Of a stretch of DNA of 15,935 nucleotides, positions 8,513 to 15,376 are shown in pieces (the stretch's first letter is position 1; every line of letters begins with the position of its first letter). The stretch is from the NCBI GenBank assembly GCA_934466515.1, contig CAKSLH010000014.1, forward strand, positions 1 to 15,935, written 5' to 3'. The DNA is from an uncultured Eubacteriales bacterium. Its GTDB lineage: Bacteria > Bacillota > Clostridia > Oscillospirales > Acutalibacteraceae. The translations under genes and the position numbers were made by a program. The notes beneath the pieces are model-generated. The model did no database searches. It was not told where the DNA came from and saw only the letters and a program-made list of their open reading frames with translations.

Positions 8513-9766
8513 ATGAATACACCGCTTGCGGACAGAGCAAGACCGAAAAAAATAGAAGATGTTATAGGACAGGCACACCTGCTTTCTGATGGCAAAATAT
8601 TAAAAAAGATAATAGATTCAAAAAATCTGCCTAATCTGATATTTTACGGACCGTCTGGCGTGGGCAAAACCACGGTTGCCCGAATTATAGCCGATTCCTG
8701 CGATAAAAAGCTCTGCTATTTAAACGCTACAACCGCCTCAACCTCGGACATAAAAGAGGTTATCGGCTCAATAGGCACAATAGAGGCGGCAAACGGAATT
8801 CTGCTCTATCTTGACGAGATACAGTATTTTAATAAAAAGCAACAGCAAATTTTGCTTTCATATATAGAAAACGGGGATATAACGCTTATCGCCTCAACCA
8901 CGGAAAACCCCTATTTTTATGTTTATAACGCGATTTTAAGCCGTTCGACGGTGCTTGAATTCAAGGCTTTAAGCGCTGAAGATATTAAAAAGGCTGTTTT
9001 AAGAGCGATTAAGTTTTGCGGAGATAATATAACGGTAAGCGACCAAACGGCGGCAAAAATAGCCCGAGCCGCCGCAGGAGATGTAAGACGGGCGCTCAAT
9101 ATGTTAGAGCTTTGCGCAATGCTTACGCAGGCTGACAGCAAATCGGAGATTTCCGACGATATTGCCGAGCAGATTTTAGAGGGAAACTCCGTAAGGTATG
9201 ACCGCGAGGGCGACGAGCATTACGACCTGCTATCGGCTTATCAGAAATCCATGCGCGGCTCCGACCCCGACGCCGCAGTGTTCTATCTCGCAAGAATTTT
9301 AGCCGCAGGCGATCTGCCGAGTGCATGCAGGAGACTTATGGTATGCGCAAGCGAGGATGTCGGGCTTGCCTATCCGCAGATAATCCCGATAGTAAAGGCG
9401 GCGGTTGATACCGCGCTTGCCGTGGGATTGCCCGAGGCGAGAATTCCTCTTGCGGACGCGGTGATTTTAGTTGCGCTCTCGCCTAAGTCAAATTCCGCTT
9501 ATAATGCCGTAAATTCGGCATTTTCCGACATTGAAAAGGGAAATTACGGCGCAATTCCGCGACACCTTCAAAACAAGCATTTTGACGGGGAGGACGCCGA
9601 AATTAAGGGTCAGCATTATCTGTACCCACATGATTTTAAAAATCATTATGTTGCTCAGCAGTATCTGCCCGATAATCTTAAAAATAAAAAATATTATCGG
9701 CATGGAGATAATAAAAACGAAAATTCATTTAATGAATACAGAAAGAAAATAACCGGAAAGGAATAA
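8513..9766 (+). CDS. rarA: replication-associated recombination protein A (RarA/MgsA AAA+ ATPase)
   Basis: AAA+ ATPase related to clamp-loader subunits; in E. coli and Bacillus RarA acts at stalled or gapped replication forks and interacts with SSB. The protein is 417 residues. It opens with the family signature PLADRARPKKIEDVIGQ, then Walker A at G46-T53 (GPSGVGKT), Walker B with D101-E102 (LYLDEIQ), the sensor 1 region ASTTENPYF, and arginine-finger and sensor 2 elements (LSRS, GDVRRALN). The C-terminal half contains SEDVGLAYPQ and the HYLYPHDF motif, typical of RarA and absent from clamp loaders. It is divergent from the flippase gene. Two PH-domain genes follow, the first starting eight bases after the stop, so they may share its transcript. 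No convincing promoter was found in the 71-base divergent gap. Confidence 0.95.
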   Translation: MNTPLADRARPKKIEDVIGQAHLLSDGKILKKIIDSKNLPNLIFYGPSGVGKTTVARIIADSCDKKLCYLNATTASTSDIKEVIGSIGTIEAANGILLYLDEIQYFNKKQQQILLSYIENGDITLIASTTENPYFYVYNAILSRSTVLEFKALSAEDIKKAVLRAIKFCGDNITVSDQTAAKIARAAAGDVRRALNMLELCAMLTQADSKSEISDDIAEQILEGNSVRYDREGDEHYDLLSAYQKSMRGSDPDAAVFYLARILAAGDLPSACRRLMVCASEDVGLAYPQIIPIVKAAVDTALAVGLPEARIPLADAVILVALSPKSNSAYNAVNSAFSDIEKGNYGAIPRHLQNKHFDGEDAEIKGQHYLYPHDFKNHYVAQQYLPDNLKNKKYYRHGDNKNENSFNEYRKKITGKE

Positions 9767-9774
9767 TATACCAA

Positions 9775-10209
9775 ATGAAAGGAACTCTGCCGAAAAAAAC
9801 GCTTCTGCTTTATGAATTAAGGCTTTTAATAGTTCTTTTTCTTCCGTCGGCTGCCGCTGCCGCCGCCTCGCTTTTTGTCGGTTGGCTTTTAATTTTAGGA
9901 ATAGGGCTTTTTGCGCTCTATGCGGTTCTAGCGGCTTGGTATCTGCCTATGCTTTATAAAAGCTTTATAATTTTTGCGGATGACGATACCGTAAGGCTTA
10001 CCTACGGCGTGATTTTTAAAACAACCCAAATTATGCCCTATCCGCGCATGATTTTTGCTCAGGGCTTCTCAACTCCTATAGCAAGGAAATTAAAGCTTTG
10101 CGCCGTAAGCTTAAAGGCGGCGAGAACACAGATATTTATTCCTGAAATAAATGAAACCGACGCTAAGATGCTTATCAATACCGTAGCGGGGGAGAATACC
10201 GATGAGTAA
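9775..10209 (+). CDS. PH-domain membrane protein, YdbS-like
   Basis: 144 residues: two adjacent hydrophobic segments (about residues 17-38 and 40-58), then a soluble region of about 80 residues. That region fits a bacterial PH domain (bPH2, formerly DUF304): DDTVRLTYGVIFKTTQIMPYPRM-like pattern, in which a membrane-anchored domain reads x-L-x-x-x-x-G-[VI]-[FI]. With the next gene it forms the YdbS-YdbT pair of Bacillus. There the pair belongs to the sigma-W envelope-stress set and has been linked to resistance to antimicrobials made by other bacilli; the mechanism is unknown. GGAAAGGA (9755-9762) precedes the ATG by 12 bases. The last eight bases overlap the next gene, so translation is probably coupled. 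Family confidence is good; function is inferred from the Bacillus pair only. Confidence 0.8.
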   Translation: MKGTLPKKTLLLYELRLLIVLFLPSAAAAAASLFVGWLLILGIGLFALYAVLAAWYLPMLYKSFIIFADDDTVRLTYGVIFKTTQIMPYPRMIFAQGFSTPIARKLKLCAVSLKAARTQIFIPEINETDAKMLINTVAGENTDE

Positions 10210-11653
10210 TACCTACCGCGGACATCCGCTGATGATATTTTCTTTCTTAAAGCCTTTCCTTTTTGTGCTTGTAATCCCTGTTATAAAGGGACTTTTGCAG
10301 TATCTTATATACGGTAGGATAAGCGGCGTTATAAGCTTTGAAATATATCTTTTTGCGGCAATTCTGCTTATCGCCGTCGCAAGGTGGCTTTCCTTTTCGG
10401 TTGTTCACACCGATAAAAGCCTTACTATCAACAGCGGAATGATTTTTAAATCGCATGCAAAAATCTCTCTTGATAAGCTTTCCTGCTTTTCGCAGACCGT
10501 AAACCCTGTTTTAAAGCTTTGCGGCGCCGCGTCCTTCGAGGTCAATACCGAGGCAGGCGGAAGGGAAAACGCCGATTTTAATTTCATATTAAAAAGCGAT
10601 GACGCAATAAAGCTTTCCTCCTTTGTCTACGGCGAGGCGGGAAACCCCGTAATTAAGTATTCAAATCCTAAAATTGCGATGTTCTCGGTCTCAAGCTCCT
10701 CTGCGCTTACGGGAATTATCGTTGCCGCGCCTATTATAAACCGTGCCGGTAAGCTTCTTAATATCGCAATAACCGAAATGATTTTCGATGAAATTGATAC
10801 CTTTTCGAATAAGTTTATGAAATATTTTCCGCCTGCGGTAACCGCGCTGACTATAATAGTTATCATCGCTTTCGGAATTTCCTTTATAACCTCTTTCCTT
10901 AAAAACCTTACCTTCAGACTGAGGGTGGACGAAAACCGCATGGAGACCTCATCGGGTCTGCTTTCAAGAAAAAGAACGGTGTTTTCAAAAACCGCGGTAA
11001 ATAATACCGTTATAGTCCAGACCCCGATAATGCGCTTTTTTAAAAACTATTCAATGTATGCAACTGTGGGCGGATTCGGAACTCAGCGCTCCGAAAAGGC
11101 GGTAATTATCCCTTGCGGAAAGCATAGGGAAATAAAAAGCGAGTTCCGCACCTATTTTCCGTTTCTTCAAAGGGATTCAAAGCCCTTAAAGGCAAGCCAA
11201 AGCTCAAGGTCCTTAAAAAGGTTTTTGTGGCTCCCTAAATTTTACGGAGCTTTAATAATCGCCGCAAGTATCACGCTTATGATTATTTTCCGCCATTTCG
11301 ACAGATTTGTGCTTTTCGTCGCTTCAATGGCTCTGCTTGTCGATTTATATTATGCCGACCTGTGTAAATGCAATTATCTTCACGGCGGCTTGAGTATCGG
11401 CGATAATATTGGAGCTAAAGGCGCTAAGGGCTTTAATTTCTGTGAAATGAACTGCGATAAAACGAAAATCGGGGTTATAAAAATAACCGAAACTCTGCCC
11501 GACAGAAGATACGGCACCTGTAAGGTTAAAATGACCGTCAGGAGCGAAAGCGCCTACGGAATAACAGTCAAAAACCTCAATAAAAGCGAGGTTTTAAAGG
11601 CTTTAAACGAGGCTTACGGTGTTTCAAAGGCTATTTCATATATTCCCGAATAA
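10202..11653 (+). CDS. PH-domain membrane protein, YdbT-like (three PH-type domains)
   Basis: 483 residues, close to Bacillus YdbT in length as I recall it. The layout is two hydrophobic segments (about 13-33 and 42-64), a PH-type domain (about 65-150), two hydrophobic segments (about 160-180 and 215-235), a second PH-type domain (about 237-320), and two more (about 343-362 and 366-382). A third soluble domain follows to the end. The first two domains repeat the pattern D-x-x-L/M-x-x-x-x-G-[ML]-[IL]-x-[KR], e.g. DKSLTINSGMIFK and ENRMETSSGLLSRK. It overlaps the YdbS-like gene by eight bases and has its own GGGGAG seven bases before the ATG. The partners probably act together in the membrane. 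Substrate or ligand is unknown. Confidence 0.8.
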   Translation: MSNTYRGHPLMIFSFLKPFLFVLVIPVIKGLLQYLIYGRISGVISFEIYLFAAILLIAVARWLSFSVVHTDKSLTINSGMIFKSHAKISLDKLSCFSQTVNPVLKLCGAASFEVNTEAGGRENADFNFILKSDDAIKLSSFVYGEAGNPVIKYSNPKIAMFSVSSSSALTGIIVAAPIINRAGKLLNIAITEMIFDEIDTFSNKFMKYFPPAVTALTIIVIIAFGISFITSFLKNLTFRLRVDENRMETSSGLLSRKRTVFSKTAVNNTVIVQTPIMRFFKNYSMYATVGGFGTQRSEKAVIIPCGKHREIKSEFRTYFPFLQRDSKPLKASQSSRSLKRFLWLPKFYGALIIAASITLMIIFRHFDRFVLFVASMALLVDLYYADLCKCNYLHGGLSIGDNIGAKGAKGFNFCEMNCDKTKIGVIKITETLPDRRYGTCKVKMTVRSESAYGITVKNLNKSEVLKALNEAYGVSKAISYIPE

Positions 11654-11684
11654 ATTTAAAAAATACGGGAACACTTCTAATAAA

Positions 11685-11700
11685 TGTTTCATGTGAAACA
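11685..11700. promoter_or_regulatory. parS site 1 (ParB/Spo0J binding)
   Basis: The 16-mer TGTTTCATGTGAAACA differs from the Firmicute parS consensus (TGTTNCACGTGAAACA) only at one central base (T for C). It lies between the YdbT-like gene and spoVAE, immediately upstream of the spoVAE ribosome site. An identical copy lies upstream of parA, and parB is in the window, so this is very likely a real centromere site. Confidence 0.92.
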
Positions 11701-11702
11701 CT

Positions 11703-11710
11703 AAAGGAAG
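11703..11710 (+). promoter_or_regulatory. ribosome binding site deciding the spoVAE start
   Basis: AAAGGAAG directly abuts an ATG at 11711 but is six bases before the ATG at 11717. The normal spacing favours the second, which removes two residues from the longer reading. Confidence 0.75.
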
Positions 11711-11716
11711 ATGTTT

Positions 11717-12082
11717 ATGGAATTGTTTATGTCATGCCTTAAGGCTTTTGCGGTCGGCGGTGCTTTCTGCCTTATAGGACAGGTGCTGATTGACTGCACA
11801 AAGCTTACTCCTGCAAGAATTCTTGTTGCCTATGTTGTTTCGGGCGTTTTGCTTACGGCTGTAGGGATTTATAAGCCGCTTGTCGATTTTGCAGGAGCAG
11901 GAGCTACGGTACCTCTTACCGGCTTCGGCTACAGTATCGCGGTCGGAGTTAAGAAAGCGATAGGCGATTATGGGTTTATGGGAATATTCATGGGCGGACT
12001 TACGGCAACCGCGGCGGGAATTTCGGTCGCCCTGTTTATGGGATATCTGATGTCGCTTTTCTTTAAATCGAAATCGAAATAA
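11717..12082 (+). CDS. spoVAE: stage V sporulation protein AE (SpoVAE)
   Basis: Small integral membrane protein of 121 residues with about four hydrophobic segments and a basic end (FFKSKSK). Typical SpoVAE features are the early CLIGQVLID segment (about residues 17-25), the TPARILV motif, and the Gly/Ala-rich loop GAGATVPLTGFGYSIA with the following KKAI. SpoVA proteins form the inner-membrane channel that moves Ca-dipicolinic acid into the developing spore and out during germination, so this implies a sporulating ancestry. The gene stands alone: spoVAC and spoVAD, its usual partners, are not next to it. It is preceded by a parS site and followed by a hairpin that could end its transcript. 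I see no clear sigma-G promoter in the 63 bases before it. Confidence 0.92.
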   Translation: MELFMSCLKAFAVGGAFCLIGQVLIDCTKLTPARILVAYVVSGVLLTAVGIYKPLVDFAGAGATVPLTGFGYSIAVGVKKAIGDYGFMGIFMGGLTATAAGISVALFMGYLMSLFFKSKSK

Positions 12083-12321
12083 ACGGCGCTGAGCGTGTCG
12101 AAATTCGACACGCTCTTGGACGGGAATGCCGTTCGCTCGAAAATCATAGATTTTCGGACTACACTCTATCCCCGCCAATACCACCCCAGTACCCTTGAAA
12201 AATCGCCTACTCAGCGATTTTTCGCTTACAAAGTGTTTTTTCGCCGCACATGTCGCCGAAAAAACAAAGTGCGGCGTAAACGTCGCACATAAGTTGATTC
12301 ATAGGTTATCGACAGACCGAG
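12083..12321. other. hairpin-dense intergenic stretch (no gene seen)
   Basis: No credible gene; short open frames here lack ribosome sites and are biased in composition. Four hairpins follow each other, plus a competing fifth. The first has a 10-bp stem, 12091-12100 with 12106-12115. The second has 8 bp, 12138-12145 with 12149-12156. The third has 10 bp, 12197-12206 with 12214-12223. The fourth has 10 bp, 12234-12243 with 12257-12266. GTGCGGCG at 12269-12276 can pair either backwards with 12242-12249 (perfect) or forwards with 12281-12288 (one G-U). The first hairpin lies nine bases after the spoVAE stop and may act as its terminator, though no T-run follows it. Alternatives are a structured non-coding RNA or merged remnants of dispersed palindromic repeats. 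Confidence 0.7.
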
Positions 12322-12360
12322 CGGTCCTTTGTAAATTTTACAAAGGACCGTTATTTTTAT
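12322..12360 (+). terminator. strong intrinsic terminator upstream of the parA promoter
   Basis: CGGTCCTTTGTAAA at 12322-12335 is mirrored by TTTACAAAGGACCG at 12337-12350, giving a stem of at least 12 bp. It is followed by a T-rich tail (TTATTTTTAT). It insulates the parA promoter, which starts two bases after it, from upstream transcription. The A-rich inner stem limits its use in the other direction. Confidence 0.85.
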
Positions 12361-12361
12361 A

Positions 12362-12390
12362 TTTACATTTAACCGCATAGCTGATATAAT
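12362..12390 (+). promoter_or_regulatory. sigma-A type promoter for parA-parB
   Basis: TTTACA at 12362-12367 and a perfect TATAAT at 12385-12390 are separated by exactly 17 bases. Transcription would start near 12397, giving a leader of about 90 bases that contains parS site 2 and an A/T-only tract. Confidence 0.82.
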
Positions 12391-12411
12391 AGCTTTGTAC
12401 TTTCTTTTTAA

Positions 12412-12427
12412 TGTTTCATGTGAAACA
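12412..12427. promoter_or_regulatory. parS site 2, in the parA leader
   Basis: This is the same 16-mer as site 1 (TGTTTCATGTGAAACA), 727 bases downstream of it. It falls about 15-30 bases after the predicted parA start point, so bound ParB could also affect parAB transcription. That is inference from position. Confidence 0.92.
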
Positions 12428-12431
12428 TTCC

Positions 12432-12462
12432 TATTATATATATTATATAATATATAATAATA
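12432..12462. repeat. 31-base pure A/T tract with inverted repeat
   Basis: 31 bases contain no G or C. TATTATATA at 12432-12440 is mirrored by TATATAATA at 12451-12459. The tract lies between parS site 2 and the parA ribosome site. It could form a weak hairpin in the leader RNA or an easily melted DNA stretch. Confidence 0.7.
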
Positions 12463-12474
12463 GATATTACATAT

Positions 12475-12481
12475 AGGGAGG
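12475..12481 (+). promoter_or_regulatory. ribosome binding site deciding the parA start
   Basis: AGGGAGG lies three bases before the ATG at 12485 and six before the adjacent ATG at 12488. Normal spacing and the family N-terminus (MGKII) favour 12488. Confidence 0.75.
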
Positions 12482-12487
12482 ATAATG

Positions 12488-13258
12488 ATGGGAAAGATTA
12501 TCTCCGTTGTTAATCAGAAAGGCGGAGTTGGCAAAACCACCACCGCGGTAAATCTCGCCGCAGGTATAGGAATTGCCGGCAAAAAGGTTCTGCTTGTTGA
12601 CGCCGACCCTCAGGGAAATTCCACAAGCGGTTACGGTATAAACAAAAAAGATAACGCTTCGACCTGCTATGAGCTTTTTATCGGACAGGCAGGGGTTGAA
12701 AGCTGTATTGTGAAAACCGAATTTAAAAATGTCGATATAATTCCCTCTTCAATGGACTTGGCGGCGGCAGAGGTCGATTTAATAAGCGAGGAGCACAGAG
12801 AATCTCAGCTTAAAATCGCGCTTTCGCCGATAAGAGAAAAATATGATTTTATTCTTATCGACTGTCCGCCCTCGCTCGGAATTATAACTATAAACGCGTT
12901 AAACGCAAGCGACAGCGTTTTGGTGCCTATCCAGTGCGAATATTACGCATTAGAGGGGCTTTCACAGCTTATGGCAAGTATCCGACAGGTAAAAAGGCTC
13001 TATAATCCGACTATAGAGATTGAGGGGATAGTGCTTACTATGTTTGACGGCAGACTTAACCTCACTCAGCAGGTTGTCGGCGAAATCAAGAAATATTTCG
13101 CGAATAAGCTTTACCGCACCGCAATCCCGAGGGCGGTAAGGATTTCCGAAGCGCCGAGCTACGGCTGTCCTATTCAGTATTATGACGCAAAGTCAAAGGG
13201 CAGCAAGGCATATAACGAGCTTGCAAAAGAATTTTTAAAGAAAAACAGGAGGGTGTAA
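12488..13258 (+). CDS. parA: chromosome partitioning ATPase ParA (Soj)
   Basis: Deviant Walker-type ATPase that binds DNA as a dimer, works with ParB-parS in origin segregation, and in Bacillus (Soj) also controls DnaA. The 256-residue protein has the deviant Walker A motif KGGVGKT at K11-T17, with the signature lysine K11 and the P-loop lysine K16. It also has A' with D38 and D40 (DADPQGN) and Walker B at D125 (FILIDCPPS). The C-terminal half has YYALEGLSQL and the RAVRISEAPS..G.P segment typical of chromosomal Soj. There is no N-terminal helix-turn-helix extension, so it is the chromosomal rather than plasmid P1 type. It is followed after three bases by parB and preceded by a promoter with a parS site in the leader. 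Confidence 0.98.
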   Translation: MGKIISVVNQKGGVGKTTTAVNLAAGIGIAGKKVLLVDADPQGNSTSGYGINKKDNASTCYELFIGQAGVESCIVKTEFKNVDIIPSSMDLAAAEVDLISEEHRESQLKIALSPIREKYDFILIDCPPSLGIITINALNASDSVLVPIQCEYYALEGLSQLMASIRQVKRLYNPTIEIEGIVLTMFDGRLNLTQQVVGEIKKYFANKLYRTAIPRAVRISEAPSYGCPIQYYDAKSKGSKAYNELAKEFLKKNRRV

Positions 13259-13261
13259 ATT

Positions 13262-14110
13262 ATGGCAGCAAAAAAAGGAGGGTTGGGCAGAGGGCTTGAA
13301 GCGCTTTTTAACGATAATTCCGCGGATAACGGCGCGTCGGTAAATGTAAGGCTTACCGAAATCGAGCCTAACCGCGACCAGCCGAGACAGGATTTTGACG
13401 AGCAGGCATTGTCTGAGCTTGCCGACAGTATCGCGGCGCACGGACTTATTCAGCCGATAGTAGTCCGCCCGACGGCTGAGGGTACATATAAAATAATAGC
13501 AGGGGAAAGGCGCTGGAGAGCCTGCAGAATGGCAGGGCTTGACACCGTTCCGGTTGTTATAAAAGAGGTTGACGATAAGGCGCTCACCGAGCTTGCGCTC
13601 ATTGAAAATCTTCAAAGAGAGGATTTAAATGATATCGAGTTAGCACTTGGCTTTAAAGCTTTAATGGAAAGCTACGGGCTTACTCAGGAGCAGGTCGCTC
13701 AAAGCATGGGCAAATCGCGCAGTGCGGTTACAAACACATTGAGGCTGCTTTCCTTAAAGGACAGCGAGCTTGACGCGGTAAGACACGGAATTATTTCCGC
13801 GGGTCACGCAAGAGCGCTCCTTGCCTGTGAGGACGAAGAAATCAGAGCCGAAATGCTCGATAAAGCTAAAAACGGCGCGTCGGTAAGAGAACTTGAAAAA
13901 ATGGTAGCGGCTGTCAAAAAAAGCAAGACAGAAAAAAAGCCGAAAGCGAAACCGACTTTCTACAGCGAGGTTGAAATATCTCTTAGAAACGAAATGCACC
14001 GCAAGGTACATGTAAATCCCAGCGGAAACGGAAAGGGTACGCTGACAATCGAGTTTTTCAGCGATGAGGAGCTTTCCGAATTTGCAAAGAAATTATCGCC
14101 GGAGGATTAA
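13262..14110 (+). CDS. parB: chromosome partitioning protein ParB (Spo0J)
   Basis: CTP-dependent DNA clamp that loads at parS, spreads along DNA, recruits SMC and stimulates ParA. The protein is 282 residues. The N-terminal ParA-stimulating peptide contains R10 in GLGRGLEALF. The CTPase domain has the G81-A87 motif GERRWRA and E115-N116 in ENLQRED. A helix-turn-helix spans about residues 141-160 (TQEQVAQSMGKSRSAVTN), followed by the HARALL segment. A Lys-rich linker (about 217-232) leads to the dimerisation domain. AGGAGGGTG at the end of parA serves as the ribosome site. The two parS copies at 11685 and 12412 are its predicted targets. It matches Spo0J rather than Noc by context: parA precedes it and the sites are parS, not the Noc palindrome. 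Confidence 0.97.
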   Translation: MAAKKGGLGRGLEALFNDNSADNGASVNVRLTEIEPNRDQPRQDFDEQALSELADSIAAHGLIQPIVVRPTAEGTYKIIAGERRWRACRMAGLDTVPVVIKEVDDKALTELALIENLQREDLNDIELALGFKALMESYGLTQEQVAQSMGKSRSAVTNTLRLLSLKDSELDAVRHGIISAGHARALLACEDEEIRAEMLDKAKNGASVRELEKMVAAVKKSKTEKKPKAKPTFYSEVEISLRNEMHRKVHVNPSGNGKGTLTIEFFSDEELSEFAKKLSPED

Positions 14111-14161
14111 AGGCGTACTCTCCTTGGATTTTAAAGCAAAAAATTAAAAGGAGACTTTATT

Positions 14162-15070
14162 ATGTGGTTTATATTATCATTAGTTACAATATTCTTTTGG
14201 GGCGGAAGCGATCTGTTTTCGAAAATGGGCTCCGATCCGAAGGATAAATACAGTCATTTAAAAATCGTTGTTGCCGTAGGCGTTGTTATGGGTCTGCACG
14301 CAACCTTTGAAGTCCTCACGGGCACGAAATTTTACCCCGTGGATTTTCTCAAATATTCGCCGGCGATTATTTTCTATGTTTCGTCGATGGTTTTGGGCTA
14401 TATCGGATTAAGATACATAATGCTTTCGGTTTCCTCGCCTATCTGCAATTCCTCGGGCGCGGTAGCCTGCATTTTGTGCCTGATATTCCTGCGTCAGATG
14501 CCCGATCTGCTCAGCTGGCTCGGAATAATCCTTGTTTGTATCGGCGTTGTCGGCCTTGCCTTTGTTGAGAAAAAGTATGATACCGAAACGGCACAGCTTG
14601 CAGGCAGGGAAGAGAACAAAAAGTATAAAAGCGGATTTATCGCGGTGTTTTTCCCGATTTTTTATTGCATTCTTGACGGACTCGGCACCTTTACCGACGC
14701 AATTTTGCTCGACCGCGGATATGTAAACGAGGATTCCGCAAACATTGCATACGAGTATACATTTTTAATCGTTGGAATTTTGAGCGCGATTTATGTTTAC
14801 GGAATAAAAAAGCAGAAGCCCTCTTTAAAATGGGATCTGCCGAAATGGCTCGGCGCAGGCTGTGAGACCGCAGGACAGTTTGCCTATATCTATGCGATAG
14901 GCTCCAATCCTACCGTCGCCGCGCCTATGATTTCCGCTTACTGCGTCTTTTCCGTTGTCCTGTCCCGCATTTTCTTAAAGGAAAGGCTCCGCTTTAAGCA
15001 TTACCTTATAATCTGCACCGTTTTCTTGGGAATTATCCTTATGGGCGTTTCCGAGGGACTGGCGGGTTAG
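14162..15070 (+). CDS. EamA/DMT-family membrane transporter
   Basis: 302 residues with about ten hydrophobic segments in two halves, the layout of the drug/metabolite transporter superfamily. The first half opens with a short helix followed by FFWGGSDLFSKMG, a typical EamA start. It contains the paired segment around YIGLRYIMLSVSSPICNSSGAV, and its counterpart in the second half is FAYIYAIGSNPTVAAPMISAY. The two share the A/S-P-x-x-x-x pattern seen before the fifth helix of each half. A charged loop of about 25 residues (EKKYDTETAQLAGREENKK region, near 138-160) joins the halves. Substrate cannot be told from sequence. AAAAGGAG lies eight bases before the ATG. It follows parB by 51 bases with no terminator, so it may be co-transcribed, but it has no known link to segregation. 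Confidence 0.88.
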   Translation: MWFILSLVTIFFWGGSDLFSKMGSDPKDKYSHLKIVVAVGVVMGLHATFEVLTGTKFYPVDFLKYSPAIIFYVSSMVLGYIGLRYIMLSVSSPICNSSGAVACILCLIFLRQMPDLLSWLGIILVCIGVVGLAFVEKKYDTETAQLAGREENKKYKSGFIAVFFPIFYCILDGLGTFTDAILLDRGYVNEDSANIAYEYTFLIVGILSAIYVYGIKKQKPSLKWDLPKWLGAGCETAGQFAYIYAIGSNPTVAAPMISAYCVFSVVLSRIFLKERLRFKHYLIICTVFLGIILMGVSEGLAG

Positions 15071-15088
15071 GCAAGCGATAATAAATAT

Positions 15089-15170
15089 AAACTAAAGAAA
15101 AGGCTCCCTTCTTTTCGCGAATGCGAAACAGAGGGGAGCTGTCGCGCTTTATGCGCGACTGAGAGGTATT
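15089..15170 (+). repeat. palindromic repeat, copy 1 (82 bases)
   Basis: Starts with AAACTAAAG and ends with GAGAGGTATT. It differs from copy 2 by a small change at bases 10-13 (AAAA against CAA) and one base near the end (A against G). It folds as a larger stem (GGCTCCC against GGGAGCT, with an inner TTCGC/GCGAA hairpin) followed by a perfect 7-bp hairpin (GTCGCGC, loop TTTAT, GCGCGAC). It starts 18 bases after the transporter stop and is followed by TATTTTTCT, so it may also end that transcript. Confidence 0.85.
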
Positions 15171-15174
15171 TTTC

Positions 15175-15187
15175 TAGATGTTAGACA
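15175..15187. repeat. left arm of a 13-bp inverted repeat
   Basis: TAGATGTTAGACA here is the exact reverse complement of TGTCTAACATCTA at 15457-15469. Each arm lies next to the right end of a copy of the palindromic repeat, within four bases. Between the arms lie 269 bases holding the hairpin cluster and copy 2. Confidence 0.75.
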
Positions 15188-15201
15188 TAAGATTTTAGAC
15201 T

Positions 15202-15356
15202 TTTAGACGAATGTGTGCCTGACGGCACATGATATAACCAAACCCTATCGTCTTTGCCCTACGGGCTAAGACACTTTTTCCTCCGGAAGACGGGAACCAT
15301 TTTGTCCGCTAATGCGGACATTTCCCCTAACAGGGGAATTTCCTTTCGTCTAAAGG
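15202..15356. repeat. cluster of six small hairpins within a 9-bp inverted repeat
   Basis: Six hairpins are packed in about 143 bases. TGTGCC/GGCACA lies at 15214-15229, GCCC/GGGC at 15256-15266, and TTCC/GGAA at 15278-15288. A 7-bp TGTCCGC/GCGGACA with loop TAAT lies at 15303-15320, a 7-bp TTCCCCT/AGGGGAA at 15322-15338, and CCTTT/AAAGG at 15342-15356. Outer bases TTTAGACGA (15202-15210) pair with TCGTCTAAA (15346-15354), which would compete with the last hairpin. Loops are mostly three to five bases. Confidence 0.7.
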
Positions 15357-15376
15357 GGAAGCTTGGGTCTGTGCTG

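Noticed and set aside
11643..11671. Weak hairpin (TTCCCG with CGGGAA) at the end of the YdbT-like gene as a terminator
   Set aside because: The stem is only six bp with a 17-base loop and no T-run, and it includes the end of the gene.
12095..12380. Two short open frames (65 and 61 codons) in the spoVAE-parA gap
   Set aside because: They run through hairpins, have no ribosome site, and give Arg/Phe-rich or biased products without any family resemblance.
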